Counted from the stretch's first letter, positions 25,594-34,671 are shown. The stretch is DNA of 64,000 nucleotides from Sphingomonas_R arantia (GCF_042682045.1 NZ_JBHUGS010000001.1:186001-250000); one strand, 5' to 3'. Program-made: numbers and translations. Notes: a model not told the origin generated them from the letters alone.

Positions 25594-27141
25594 ATGGAAC
25601 AGGCGCGGCTTTCCCGGACGATCGGCATCTTCGGCGCGCTCGGGCTGCTCGCGCTGGCGCTGTATTTCCGGTTTCACGGGTCGCTGGACGAGCCGTTCTG
25701 GCTGGACGAGGCGTACAGCGCCTATGCCGCGGGCAAGGGGTTCGATTTCCTCTGGCACGTGGTGCCGGCGTACGAGACGCACCCGCCCTTCTATTATTCG
25801 CTGCTGCGCTGCTGGACTTTGGTGTTCGGCGACAGTCTCGCGGGGTACCGCTCGCTCGGTTATGTCTGCGGCATCGCGGTGCTGCCGGTGATCTGGCGGG
25901 CGGCGCACGATGCGGCGCGGCTGGCGCGGCTCGATGCGGCGCGGATCGCGTGGGGTGCGGTGGCCTATGCCGCGGTGTCGATCATGCTGGTCGCGATGAC
26001 GCGCGAGGTGCGGCCCTATCCGGTGATGATCCTGGTCTATGCCGGGACGCTGTGGGCGCTCATCCGGCTGGGCGCGGCGGCGGAGCGCGGGCGCAGCATC
26101 GCGGGTGGGCCCTATGCCGGCTATCTCGTCGGGCTGGCGCTGATGCTGTGGCTGCACAATCTGGGTGCGCTGTACGCCGCCGCGCTCGGGATCGCGTTCC
26201 TTGCGCTGGTGCTGCGTCCGGGGCTGACGGGGCGCGACTGGGCGCGGATCGTCGGCGGGCATGCGTTGGTCGCGCTGGTCTGGGCGCCGGCGGTGGCGAT
26301 CCTGACGGATCAGGCGCCGACCTGGGTGTCGGCGACCTGGCTGACCTTTTCGTGGGACACCGTGCCGACCAGGCTGGCGATCCTGTATGCCGCGCCCGGC
26401 CTTGCGCCCGGCATCGCATTGTTCGTGCTGGCGGGACTGGCGATCTGGCGGCTGGCGGACGGGGCGCCGCGGCGGCGGCTGGCGGCGGCGCTGTTCGCGC
26501 TCGCGCTGGTACCGTCCGCGCTGTCGATCGCGGTGTCCGCGCTGGTCGCGCCGGTGTTCATCATGCGGACCATGACGCCGGTCGCGGTGCCGGCGGTGCT
26601 GCTGCTGTCGATCGGGACGCTGGGCTGGACGGTCGGGTGGCGGCGCTATGTCGGGTGGGCCGCCGGGCTGATCGTGGCGTTCCAGATGATTGCCGGCGAT
26701 ATCAAGGAGCGCCGGATCGTCGGCGGACAGCAGCATTGGTACGGCGTCGTCCAGTTCCTGGCCCCGCGCTGGCGGCCGGGCGACGTGCTGCTCGCCTATC
26801 CCAACGAAGGGGCGCTGCCGATGATGTTCGCGCTGCGCGACCTGCGTGTGCCGATCGCGGTGCGGCCGGTGCCGACGCCGGTGCCGTCGATCGGCGTGGG
26901 CGGGTGGTATCCGACCGGCAGCCGTGGTGTCGTGTCGTTGCCGCGCGACCGCTTGCAGCAAATCGCGCACGAGCCGGGGGTGCAGGCCGCGCCGACCATC
27001 TGGCTGCTGCGGCTGGGGCCGCGGGCCTATGACAAGGGCGACATGTTCCTGCAGGAACTGGCGGTCGGGCGGCGGCCGGTGGCGCGGTTGTACTGGAACC
27101 CGATCGATTTGATCGCGCTGCGGCGGGTGGAGAAGCGCTGA
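25594..27141 (+). CDS. Membrane glycosyltransferase, family 39/ArnT-like
   Basis: A 515-residue protein with about eleven membrane helices and the GT39/ArnT periplasmic loop: PFWLDEAYSAYAA with the metal-binding DE near residue 35, followed by YETHPPFYYSLLRCW. Such enzymes take a sugar from a polyprenyl-phosphate donor and attach it to a periplasmic acceptor such as lipid A, protein or lipid. With GtrA, the GT2 enzyme and the two neighbouring large membrane proteins it makes a plausible glycosylation locus. The acceptor cannot be read from the sequence. Confidence 0.88.
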   Translation: MEQARLSRTIGIFGALGLLALALYFRFHGSLDEPFWLDEAYSAYAAGKGFDFLWHVVPAYETHPPFYYSLLRCWTLVFGDSLAGYRSLGYVCGIAVLPVIWRAAHDAARLARLDAARIAWGAVAYAAVSIMLVAMTREVRPYPVMILVYAGTLWALIRLGAAAERGRSIAGGPYAGYLVGLALMLWLHNLGALYAAALGIAFLALVLRPGLTGRDWARIVGGHALVALVWAPAVAILTDQAPTWVSATWLTFSWDTVPTRLAILYAAPGLAPGIALFVLAGLAIWRLADGAPRRRLAAALFALALVPSALSIAVSALVAPVFIMRTMTPVAVPAVLLLSIGTLGWTVGWRRYVGWAAGLIVAFQMIAGDIKERRIVGGQQHWYGVVQFLAPRWRPGDVLLAYPNEGALPMMFALRDLRVPIAVRPVPTPVPSIGVGGWYPTGSRGVVSLPRDRLQQIAHEPGVQAAPTIWLLRLGPRAYDKGDMFLQELAVGRRPVARLYWNPIDLIALRRVEKR

Positions 27142-27142
27142 A

Positions 27143-27211
27143 CGTTCCCCGGCGGAGGCCGGGGGCTAGGTGAAGCGGTTGCGTCTAGGCCCCGGCCTTC
27201 GCCGGGGAACG
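27143..27211. repeat. Paired hairpin repeat, CCCCGGC family
   Basis: CGTTCCCCGGC at the left and GCCGGGGAACG at the right are inverted, with the inner CTAGGCCCCGGCC. The same layout recurs at 29556-29611, 37378-37445 and 63659-63727. It lies between the ends of the convergent GT39 and argG genes. Confidence 0.85.
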
Positions 27212-27242
27212 CTTCCCGCTTCACCCGTTCTGGCGTCGAGCC

Positions 27243-28460
27243 TTACAGCCCGTCGCGGCGGCCCAGGAGGCGCAGGCGGAGCGCGTTGAGCTTGATGAAG
27301 CCGGCCGCGTCGCGCTGGTCGTAGGCGCCGGCGTCGTCCTCGAACGTCACGACCTTTTCGCTGTAGAGCGAATAGGGCGAGCGGCGGCCGGTGACGAAGA
27401 CGCTGCCCTTGAACAGCTTCAGCCGGACGGTGCCGGACACCTTGTGCTGGCTATGGTCGATCGCGGCCTGGAGCATTTCGCGTTCCGGGCTGAACCACAG
27501 GCCGTTGTAGATCAGTTCGGCATAGCGCGGGGCGAGTTCGTCCTTGAGGTGCATCGCGCCGCGATCGAGCGTGATCTGTTCGATCCCGCGGTGGGCGAGA
27601 TGGTAGATCGTGCCGCCCGGCGTTTCGTACATGCCGCGGCTCTTCATGCCGACGAAGCGGTTTTCGACTAGGTCGAGCCGGCCGATGCCGTGGCGCTTGC
27701 CGAGTTCGTTGAGCTTGGCGAGCAACGTGGCGGGCGAAAGCCCCACGCCGTTCACGGCCACCGCGTCGCCGCGTTCGAAGTCGATCGTGATCTCCTCCGG
27801 CACGTCGGGCGCGGTCACGGGATCATCGGTGCGCGAGTAGACATAGTCCGGGACCTCGTCCCACGGATCCTCGAGCACCTTGCCCTCGGACGAGGTGTGG
27901 AGAAGGTTCGCGTCGGTCGAGAAGGGCGATTCGCCGCGCTTGTCTTTGGGCACCGGAATCTGGTGCTGTTCGGCATATTCGATCAGGCGGGTGCGGCTGG
28001 TGAGGTCCCATTCGCGCCACGGCGCGATGACGCGGATGTCGGGGGCGAGCGCGTAATAACCGAGTTCGAACCGGACCTGGTCGTTGCCCTTGCCGGTCGC
28101 GCCGTGGCTGACCGCGTCGGCGCCGACCTGACGCGCGATCTCGATTTGGCGCTTGGCGATCAGCGGGCGGGCGATCGAGGTGCCGAGCAGGTACAGCCCC
28201 TCGTACAGCGCGTTCGAGCGCATCATCGGCATGACGTAGTCGCGCACGAATTCCTCGCGCAGATCGTCGATGAAGATATGTTCGGGGCGCACCCCCATCA
28301 GCTCCGCCTTGGCGCGGGCGGGCTCGAGTTCCTCGCCCTGGCCGAGGTCGGCGGTGAAGGTCACCACCTCGCACTGATATTCGGTGGCGAGCCATTTCAG
28401 GATCACGCTGGTGTCGAGGCCGCCCGAATAGGCAAGCACAACCCGCTTCACGTCCGACAT
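27243..28460 (-). CDS. argG: Argininosuccinate synthase
   Basis: A 405-residue type I argininosuccinate synthase, joining citrulline and aspartate with ATP in arginine synthesis. The ATP pyrophosphatase P-loop VLAYSGGLDTSVILKWL, GATGKGNDQVRFELG and SPFSTDANLLHTSSEG (substrate-binding) are intact. Start ATG 28460 (MSDVKRVVLAY) is the family start; the frame extends 20 codons upstream. It is monocistronic here, with hairpin repeats after the stop. Confidence 0.97.
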   Translation of the reverse strand: MSDVKRVVLAYSGGLDTSVILKWLATEYQCEVVTFTADLGQGEELEPARAKAELMGVRPEHIFIDDLREEFVRDYVMPMMRSNALYEGLYLLGTSIARPLIAKRQIEIARQVGADAVSHGATGKGNDQVRFELGYYALAPDIRVIAPWREWDLTSRTRLIEYAEQHQIPVPKDKRGESPFSTDANLLHTSSEGKVLEDPWDEVPDYVYSRTDDPVTAPDVPEEITIDFERGDAVAVNGVGLSPATLLAKLNELGKRHGIGRLDLVENRFVGMKSRGMYETPGGTIYHLAHRGIEQITLDRGAMHLKDELAPRYAELIYNGLWFSPEREMLQAAIDHSQHKVSGTVRLKLFKGSVFVTGRRSPYSLYSEKVVTFEDDAGAYDQRDAAGFIKLNALRLRLLGRRDGL

Positions 28461-28594
28461 GTCCGTCCCTTCAACCCGTAAATTCGCGCGCGCCTTGCCA
28501 TCCGGGCGCCGCGCATTCAAGCGCCATACAGCGAGGGCGCGCCATGGGGCGTACCCGTACGACCGTGACCCGACCGTTGCGAGAAGGAAAACCG

Positions 28595-29071
28595 ATGCGT
28601 CCGATAGCCCTGATGCTGCCCGTCCTCATCACCCTGGCCGCCGCGCCCGCGCTGTCCGCGCCCGCGGCCAAGCCCGTGAAGGGCACCGGCGACGTGACCC
28701 GCGCGCAGATGCAGGCGGAGGTCGACGGCGTGTTCAAGCTGGCCGACACCAACAAGGACGGTTTCATGAGCCGCGCGGAATTCGGCGAGCGGATGGGCGT
28801 GGTGCTGAACCGCACGCCGCCCGGCACGAAGAATGCGCCGACCGCGAAGGAGGCGCAGGACATGCTGAACGCCGCGAACGCCGCGTTCAAGGCGGTCGAC
28901 ACCAATGGCGACGGCAAGCTGAGCCCGGCCGAGGCATCGCGCCGCCCGCTGCGCGCGTTCGACATGGTCGATGCCAATCATGACGGCATCCTGACGGTGG
29001 CGGAGAAGATCGCCGCGCGGAAGCCGGGCGCCGGCGCGATCCCGGATCGCAAGCTGACCCCGGGTCGTTGA
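28595..29071 (+). CDS. Secreted EF-hand calcium-binding protein 1
   Basis: A 158-residue protein with a signal peptide (MRPIALMLPVLITLAAAPALSAP) and three EF-hand loops: DTNKDGFMSRAE (about 51-62), DTNGDGKLSPAE (about 102-113) and DANHDGILTVAE (about 126-137). All have the Asp at position 1, Asp or Asn at 3 and 5, Gly at 6 and Glu at 12 needed to bind calcium. It is expected in the periplasm or outside. ATG 28595 is preceded by GAGAAGGAAAA. A second EF-hand gene follows 28 bp later, likely from the same mRNA. Function is not known beyond calcium binding. Confidence 0.88.
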   Translation: MRPIALMLPVLITLAAAPALSAPAAKPVKGTGDVTRAQMQAEVDGVFKLADTNKDGFMSRAEFGERMGVVLNRTPPGTKNAPTAKEAQDMLNAANAAFKAVDTNGDGKLSPAEASRRPLRAFDMVDANHDGILTVAEKIAARKPGAGAIPDRKLTPGR

Positions 29072-29099
29072 GCCTGTCTGAAACGAACGGAGCGATGCG

Positions 29100-29537
29100 A
29101 TGCGGATAATGATGACGATCATGGCGCTGGGGACCGGCGCGGCCGCGTTCGCGCAGGCGCCGACCGGGCCGGCGCGTGGGCCGGACTTCATGCCGCGCGC
29201 CGCGGCGGAGGAGCGCGCGACCGGGCTCAGCCGCATGCTGGACGCCGACCGCGACGGAGTGGTCAGCCGGGCGGAGGTCGATGCGTGGGCGACGAAGAAC
29301 AGCGTGCCGTCCGCGATGGTGGACGCGATGTTCAGCGATGCCGACACGAACCGCGACGGGCGCATCACGTTGGCCGAGCAGAAGGCGGATGCGCTGCGGA
29401 GCTTCGACGAGGCCGATACCGACCATGACGGGCGGATGACGGGGGCGGAGCGCGCCGCGGCGGAAGCGAAGTATTCCGCCGAGCCGGGGGCGGCTGCGAC
29501 GCCTGCGCCGTTGCCGGTTCCGGTTAGAAAGCGCTGA
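29100..29537 (+). CDS. Secreted EF-hand calcium-binding protein 2
   Basis: A 145-residue protein with a short signal peptide (MRIMMTIMALGTGAAAFAQ) and three loops, DADRDGVVSRAE (about 48), DTNRDGRITLAE (about 82) and DTDHDGRMTGAE (about 106), all with the key acidic and Gly positions. GGAG at 29089-29092 sits 7 bp before ATG 29100. It is a diverged relative of the protein before it and probably arose by tandem duplication. The two may act as a calcium buffer or as a pair. Confidence 0.86.
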   Translation: MRIMMTIMALGTGAAAFAQAPTGPARGPDFMPRAAAEERATGLSRMLDADRDGVVSRAEVDAWATKNSVPSAMVDAMFSDADTNRDGRITLAEQKADALRSFDEADTDHDGRMTGAERAAAEAKYSAEPGAAATPAPLPVPVRKR

Positions 29538-29555
29538 GGTTCTCAGTTCTGCAGC

Positions 29556-29611
29556 GGGGGCCGGGGACTTGGTGGAGCTGTTTCACCTAGGCCCCGGCCT
29601 GCGCCGGGGAA
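29556..29611. repeat. Paired hairpin repeat, CCCCGGC family, copy 2
   Basis: The GGGGGCCGGGGACTTGGTGGAG left arm faces CACCTAGGCCCCGGCC and CGCCGGGGAAC. It lies between the convergent EF-hand and cyclopropane synthase genes. Confidence 0.8.
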
Positions 29612-29621
29612 CATTCACTGG

Positions 29622-30857
29622 TCAGCCCTTGGCGCGCAGGTCCTGTTCGGCGGTGGCGATGTAGTCGCGTGTGAGGGGCAGGGCCCAGCGGCTGCGGGTG
29701 TACTGGATCTGGTAGTTGCACATGCCGCCGTGGCGGAACGCGCTCATCGCGCCGGCGAGGTAGAAGGTCCACATGCGGTAGAAGCGCGCGTCGAACATCG
29801 CCTCGATCTCCGCTTTGTGCGCCACGCAGCGGTCGTACCAGTGGCGGATGGTGAGCGCGTAGTGAACGCGCAGTGTCTCGATGTCGGTCGAGATCAGGCG
29901 CTGCGATTCGCTGGCGCCGACGATCTCAGACAGGGCGGGGTTGTAGCCGCCGGGAAAGATGTAGCGCGCGGTGAAGGCGTCGGTCTGGCCCGGGCCGCCC
30001 ATCCGGCCGATCGTGTGGAGCAGCATGACGCCGTCCTCCACCATCAGCGAGCGGCATTTGGCGAAGAATGTGCGGTAGTTCGGCACGCCGACATGTTCGA
30101 ACATGCCGACCGACACAATCCGGTCGAACGTGCCGCTGAGTTCGCGGTAGTCGATCAGTTCGAACTTCACGCGGTCCGCGACGCCGGCTTCCTCCGCGCG
30201 GCGGCGGGCGGTCTTGAGCTGTTCCTCCGACAGGGTGATGCCGAGCACGTCGACGTCGGCGACGCGGTTCAGGTAGAGCGCCATGCCGCCCCAGCCGCAG
30301 CCGATGTCGAGCACGCGCTGACCGGGTTTCAGGTTCAGCTTGGCGGCAATGTGGGCCTTTTTGTCGAGCTGCGCCTGTTCCAGGCTGTTGTCCGGATCGG
30401 TGAAGTAGGCGCAGCTATATTGCCGGTCGACGTCGAGGAAGAGGTCGTAGAGCCGGTCGCCGATGTCGTAGTGGTGGGCGACGTTCTGCTTGGACTTGCC
30501 GATCTTGTTGATGGAGTCGAGCCGCGTCGCGATGGTGCCGGCGATCCGCTTCATCGGGCTGCGCGCCCCGAGCTGGCCACCGCCGCGTTCCCATTTGCCG
30601 TTCGAGCGGATCAGGTCGATCAGGCCGGCGATGTCGCCCTGCTCGATCACCATGCGGCCGTCCATCCAGGCCTCGGCCGCGCCGAGCCGCGGGTGGCGCG
30701 CGATGTAGTTGCCGACCTTGCGATCGGTGAAGCGTACCACGATCGGTGTCCGGTCGGGATCGGGCGTGCCGTAATCGTAGCGCTTGCCGTCGCCGTCGAT
30801 GATCGACAGCTGACCCTGTTTCAGCGCTTTGCGCGCGAACTTATCGAACAGCCACAT
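29622..30857 (-). CDS. Cyclopropane-fatty-acyl-phospholipid synthase family protein
   Basis: A 411-residue SAM-dependent enzyme of the CFA synthase family, which adds a methylene across a double bond of membrane phospholipid acyl chains. The SAM motif VLDIGCGWGGMALYL, the NVAHHYDIGDRLYDLFLD block before it and the HVGVPNYRTFF block after it match. The N-terminal lipid-binding region is present. It starts at ATG 30857 (MWLFDKFARKAL). A hairpin repeat separates it from rlmN. The reaction could be methylation of another lipid, so no gene symbol is given. Confidence 0.9.
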   Translation of the reverse strand: MWLFDKFARKALKQGQLSIIDGDGKRYDYGTPDPDRTPIVVRFTDRKVGNYIARHPRLGAAEAWMDGRMVIEQGDIAGLIDLIRSNGKWERGGGQLGARSPMKRIAGTIATRLDSINKIGKSKQNVAHHYDIGDRLYDLFLDVDRQYSCAYFTDPDNSLEQAQLDKKAHIAAKLNLKPGQRVLDIGCGWGGMALYLNRVADVDVLGITLSEEQLKTARRRAEEAGVADRVKFELIDYRELSGTFDRIVSVGMFEHVGVPNYRTFFAKCRSLMVEDGVMLLHTIGRMGGPGQTDAFTARYIFPGGYNPALSEIVGASESQRLISTDIETLRVHYALTIRHWYDRCVAHKAEIEAMFDARFYRMWTFYLAGAMSAFRHGGMCNYQIQYTRSRWALPLTRDYIATAEQDLRAKG

Positions 30858-30932
30858 CTGTGTACGCCCCGTTTGTTTGGGGTGGTATTGCCAGCGTGGT
30901 CAGTTGGCGTCGATGCAAAAACCGTCAGCGCC

Positions 30933-31039
30933 TGTGTCCCCCCCCTCTCCCAACCCTCTCCCCGAGGGGAGAGGGCTTCGCCTGGAGGCAACCGGCCCCC
31001 TCCCCCTATCGGGGGGAGGGTTGAGGAGAGGGGGGACAC
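30933..31039. repeat. Long inverted repeat, CTCTCCCAACCCTCTCCCC family
   Basis: The left part TGTGTCCCCCCCCTCTCCC and the right part GAGAGGGGGGACACA are inverted copies, with an inner hairpin of CTCTCCCCGAGGGGAGAG. A shorter version is at 35016-35055. It fills most of the 199-bp gap between the cfa-like gene and rlmN. I see nothing else in it. Confidence 0.8.
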
Positions 31040-31056
31040 ACGCCCTGTGCGTGATG

Positions 31057-32253
31057 TCAGCCCAGCGCGGCCTGCTTCTCGTCCGCCAGCTGGTCCAGCT
31101 CCGCGCGGCTCTTCTTTTCCGACGCGGATTTCAGTTGGCCGCACGCCGCCATGATGTCGCGGCCGCGGGGGGTGCGGACGGGGGCGCTGATGCCGGCTTC
31201 GAACACGATGTTAGAGAAACGCTTGATCCGTTCGGGGTCGGAACATTCGTAGTTCGCGCCGGGCCAGGGGTTGAACGGGATCAGGTTCACCTTGGCCGGC
31301 AGGTCATACTTCTTCAGCAGCCGGACCAGTTCGTAGGCGTCGGCGTCGCTGTCGTTCTTGTCCTTCAGCATCACATATTCGAACGTGATGCGGCGCGCAT
31401 TGTTGGCGCCGGGATAGTCGGCGCAGGCCTGGAGCAGCTCCTCGATCCCGTATTTGCGGTTGAGCGGCACGATCTCGTCGCGGACGTCCTTGGTCACGGC
31501 GTGGAGCGAGACGGCGAGGTTGACGCCGATCTCCGCCCCGGCGCGCGCCATCATCGGCACGACGCCGCTGGTGCTGAGCGTGATGCGGCGGCGCGAGAGG
31601 CCGAGGCCGGCGCCGTCCATCACGAGCTTCAGCGCATCGCGGACATTGTCGAAATTATAGAGCGGTTCGCCCATCCCCATCATGACGATGTTGGTGAGCA
31701 TGCGGCCCTCCGGCTGGCTGGGCCATTCGCCGAGCGCGTCGCGCGCCAGCATGACCTGTCCGACGATCTCGGCTGGCGTCAGGTTGCGGACCAGCCGCAT
31801 CGTGCCGGTGAAGCAGAACCGGCAGTTCAGCGTGCAGCCGACCTGGCTGGAGACGCAGAGCGTGCCGCGGTCCGCATCCGGGATGAACACCATCTCGTAA
31901 TCCTGGCCGTCGTCGGTGCGGAGCAGCCATTTGCGCGTGCCGTCGCTCGACACCTGCGCCTCGACCACTTCCGGCCGGCTGACGACGAAGCGCATGGCGA
32001 GCCAGCCGTGCATCGACTTGGCGATGTCGGTCATCAGCGTGAAATCGACGACGCCGCGGTTGTAGATCCAGTGCCACAGCTGCTTGGCGCGGAGCTTCGC
32101 CTGCTTGGGTTCGAGCTGCGCGGTTTCGAGCGCGACGCGCAGTTCGGCCTGCGACAGGCCGAGCAGGTCGATCCGCCCATCGGCGCGCGGCACGAGCGCA
32201 CGGGGGACGGGGACCGGATCGATATGACCGGGGATAGGCATGTGAAGTGTCAT
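31057..32253 (-). CDS. rlmN: 23S rRNA/tRNA adenine-C2 methyltransferase RlmN
   Basis: A 398-residue radical SAM enzyme that methylates A2503 of 23S rRNA and A37 of some tRNAs. The CxxxCxxC cluster motif is CTLNCRFC, and MMGMGEPLYN, SLHAVTKDVRDEIVPLN and LIPFNPWPG follow. The C-terminal AACGQL contains the methyl-accepting cysteine of the RlmN family. The start ATG 32253 is the ORF start. It is 48 bp downstream of the queuosine-precursor transporter gene and may share its transcript. Confidence 0.96.
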   Translation of the reverse strand: MTLHMPIPGHIDPVPVPRALVPRADGRIDLLGLSQAELRVALETAQLEPKQAKLRAKQLWHWIYNRGVVDFTLMTDIAKSMHGWLAMRFVVSRPEVVEAQVSSDGTRKWLLRTDDGQDYEMVFIPDADRGTLCVSSQVGCTLNCRFCFTGTMRLVRNLTPAEIVGQVMLARDALGEWPSQPEGRMLTNIVMMGMGEPLYNFDNVRDALKLVMDGAGLGLSRRRITLSTSGVVPMMARAGAEIGVNLAVSLHAVTKDVRDEIVPLNRKYGIEELLQACADYPGANNARRITFEYVMLKDKNDSDADAYELVRLLKKYDLPAKVNLIPFNPWPGANYECSDPERIKRFSNIVFEAGISAPVRTPRGRDIMAACGQLKSASEKKSRAELDQLADEKQAALG

Positions 32254-32301
32254 GATGCCGCCGATATAGGCGAAAACCGCGCGTTTCGCCAGACGGCGGC
32301 G

Positions 32302-32940
32302 TTACGCCCGGTCCATCCGGCGGCCGAGTGCCACGAAGAGGTAGATGAGCGGCGGGACGAGCACGATCGACAGCACGACCTTGGCCAGCATCTGCCCGGC
32401 GAGCAGCGCGCCGATGTCGCGTTCGCCAAGGAACGAGATTGAGATGAAGAGCAACGTGTCGATGACCTGCGACGCGGCGCTGGCGATCATCGCGCGCAGC
32501 CAGAGCAGGCTGCCGGCCCCCGCGGCGAGGCGCGAGAAGATGTAGACGTTGAGCGTCTGCGACGTGCCGTAGGCGATCAGCCCGGCGATCATCATGCGCG
32601 CGCCCTGGCCGACGACGATCGGAAAGGCGTCGATCGCAGGCGGATACATGCCGGGATCGGTCGGGAGCGCCAGCACGAGCTGGATCAGCAGCGCGGACAT
32701 GACGAGGGGGACGAAGCCGTAGCGCACCATCCGGTCGGCGGCGGCCCGGCCGTGCAGTTCGGCGATCGCACTGCCTATCACGACCAGCAACAGGAAGGCG
32801 AAAATACCGGCCTCCACCGCCAGCGGCCCGAGCGCCACCTGCTTCACGCCCAGCACCCCGGCAATGCAGGTCATGCCGCCGTAGAGGATGGAGAAGGCGA
32901 ACAGCGACTTGGGGAAAGGGGCGGATGGCGGGATCGTCAT
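32302..32940 (-). CDS. Queuosine precursor transporter (YhhQ family)
   Basis: A 212-residue membrane protein of the YhhQ/DUF165 family with about six helices and the motif FAFSILYGGMTCIAGVLGVK at the N-terminus. YhhQ imports the queuosine precursors preQ0 and preQ1 for tRNA modification. Start ATG 32940 (MTIPPSAPFPKSL) is used, the frame being open far upstream without support. It lies just upstream of rlmN on the same strand, so two RNA-modification functions sit side by side. Confidence 0.86.
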   Translation of the reverse strand: MTIPPSAPFPKSLFAFSILYGGMTCIAGVLGVKQVALGPLAVEAGIFAFLLLVVIGSAIAELHGRAAADRMVRYGFVPLVMSALLIQLVLALPTDPGMYPPAIDAFPIVVGQGARMMIAGLIAYGTSQTLNVYIFSRLAAGAGSLLWLRAMIASAASQVIDTLLFISISFLGERDIGALLAGQMLAKVVLSIVLVPPLIYLFVALGRRMDRA

Positions 32941-33114
32941 CGCCGCGGTGCTAACCGGTTTCCATGACCGGCGGAAGCCCGGAGCGTGGGGACAGCCGTG
33001 CAACTGCCTGGATTGACAGGGCGCGCGCCCGTGCCAAGGGCTGTTCGTTCCGCCAGCGATGTGTATCGTCCCGGTGATTGACCCCGTGGCCGCCCGAGAA
33101 AGCCCCCGACCGAC

Positions 33115-34380
33115 ATGATGAAATTCCTGATCGGCCTTGCCGGCATCGCGGTGATCCTGGCGATCGCGGTCCTGCTGTCCTCCAACCGCCGGGCGATCCG
33201 GTTGCGCGTGGTGGGTGCGGCGTTCGCGTTGCAGGCCGGGATCGCGGTGCTGGTGCTGTATTCGAGCATCGGCAAGGTGGTGCTGGGCCAGATGTCCGGC
33301 GCGGTGGCGAACCTGCTCGGCTATTCGCAGCGCGGCACGGAGTTCCTGTTCGGGACGCTCGCCAACCCGGCGATCGGCGGGCGGAGCTTCGCGATCTCCG
33401 CGCTGCCGGTGATCATCTTCTTCGCCAGCCTGGTGTCGATCCTCTATTATCTGGGCGTCATGCAGTTCGTGGTGCGCTGGATCGGCGGGGCGATCGAGAA
33501 GGTGATCGGCGTGTCGAAGGTGGAGTCGCTGTGCGCGGCCGCCAACATCTTCGTCGGGCAGAGCGAATCGCCGCTGGTGATCCGGCCGTATCTGGCGGGG
33601 CTGACGCCGCCGCAGCTGTTCACCGTGATGGTGAGCGGGATGGCGGGCGTCGCGGGCACGATCCTGGCGGCTTATGCGTCGATGGGGGTGCGGATCGACT
33701 ATCTGCTTGCCGCCAGTTTCATGGCGGCGCCGGGCGGGATCCTGATGGCCAAGATCATGATGCCCGACGAGATCGCGCCGCCTGCGGGCGAGTTGCCGCT
33801 GGGCGATGACCGCGAGGAGCAGCAGATCGCGATGGCCGAAGCGACGCATGACGAAGAGCGGCCAGCAAACATCATCATGGCCGCCAGCCAGGGCGCGCAG
33901 ACCGGCGTGCGGCTGGCCGTGGCGGTGGGCGCGATGGTGCTGGCGTTCGTGGCGCTGGTGGCGCTGGCCAACGGGTTGCTGACCGGCGTCGGGATGTGGT
34001 TCGGGGTGGAGGCGCTGACGTTCCAGCGACTGCTCGGCTATGTGTTCGCGCCGGTGATGTACCTGCTGGGCGTGCCGTGGAACGAGGCGGGGATCGCCGG
34101 CGGACTGTTCGGGCAGAAGATCGTGCTGAACGAGTTCGTCGCCTATATCGCGCTGGGCGAGCAGCAGGCGGCATTGTCGCAGCGGACGGTGGCGATCGTG
34201 ACCTTCGCGCTGTGTGGGTTCGCCAATTTCAGTTCGATCGCGATCCAGATGGCGGTGACGGGGAGTCTGGCGCCGAACCAGCGGACGATGATCGCGAAGC
34301 TGGGGCTGCGCGCGCTGGTGGCGGGATCGCTCGCCAACCTGATGAGTGCGGCGTTCGCGGGACTGCTGCTGGCGCCGTAG
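33115..34380 (+). CDS. Concentrative nucleoside transporter (NupC/CNT family)
   Basis: A 421-residue polytopic protein with the CNT features: an N-terminal three-helix unit, the GQSESPLVIRPYL motif near residue 160 and the NEFVAYIALGEQ motif near residue 345, followed by a GFANFSSIAIQ block. These residues line the nucleoside and sodium sites in CNT structures, so it should import nucleosides using a sodium or proton gradient. A hydrophilic loop of about 40 residues lies at 220-260. It diverges from yhhQ and starts at ATG 33115. Confidence 0.93.
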   Translation: MMKFLIGLAGIAVILAIAVLLSSNRRAIRLRVVGAAFALQAGIAVLVLYSSIGKVVLGQMSGAVANLLGYSQRGTEFLFGTLANPAIGGRSFAISALPVIIFFASLVSILYYLGVMQFVVRWIGGAIEKVIGVSKVESLCAAANIFVGQSESPLVIRPYLAGLTPPQLFTVMVSGMAGVAGTILAAYASMGVRIDYLLAASFMAAPGGILMAKIMMPDEIAPPAGELPLGDDREEQQIAMAEATHDEERPANIIMAASQGAQTGVRLAVAVGAMVLAFVALVALANGLLTGVGMWFGVEALTFQRLLGYVFAPVMYLLGVPWNEAGIAGGLFGQKIVLNEFVAYIALGEQQAALSQRTVAIVTFALCGFANFSSIAIQMAVTGSLAPNQRTMIAKLGLRALVAGSLANLMSAAFAGLLLAP

Positions 34381-34456
34381 TTGCGGACGGCGCGGAAGCC
34401 GTAGGGTCACCGATATGTAACCGCCCGTGCGTGGGACCCGAGTCGGGAGGTGGCCT

Positions 34457-34588
34457 ATGCGAACCGTGATACTGATCTTGTCGCTGCTCTGGATCGTGCC
34501 GCTGATCGGGCTGGCGATCGCCGCGCTGGCGGCCGGGGTGTCGCGTCGGGCGCGGTCCTTCCTGCACCGGACGCTCGTAACCGGCTGA
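34457..34588 (+). CDS. Small single-helix membrane protein (43 aa)
   Basis: A 43-residue peptide, MRTVILILSLLWIVPLIG at the start and FLHRTLVTG at the end, with one hydrophobic helix and an Arg-rich cytoplasmic end. GGGAGG at 34445-34450 lies 6 bp before ATG 34457, a strong ribosome-binding site. It is below the usual length cut-off and has no recognised family. It lies between the nucleoside transporter and DUF2218 genes. Confidence 0.55.
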   Translation: MRTVILILSLLWIVPLIGLAIAALAAGVSRRARSFLHRTLVTG

Positions 34589-34671
34589 GGCGCCGGGTTG
34601 CCGCATGCGGCTTGATGCGGGCGGGGTTACGCGCCACTCCGGGGACCGGGAGCAGTCCAAGGAGCCCTGTC

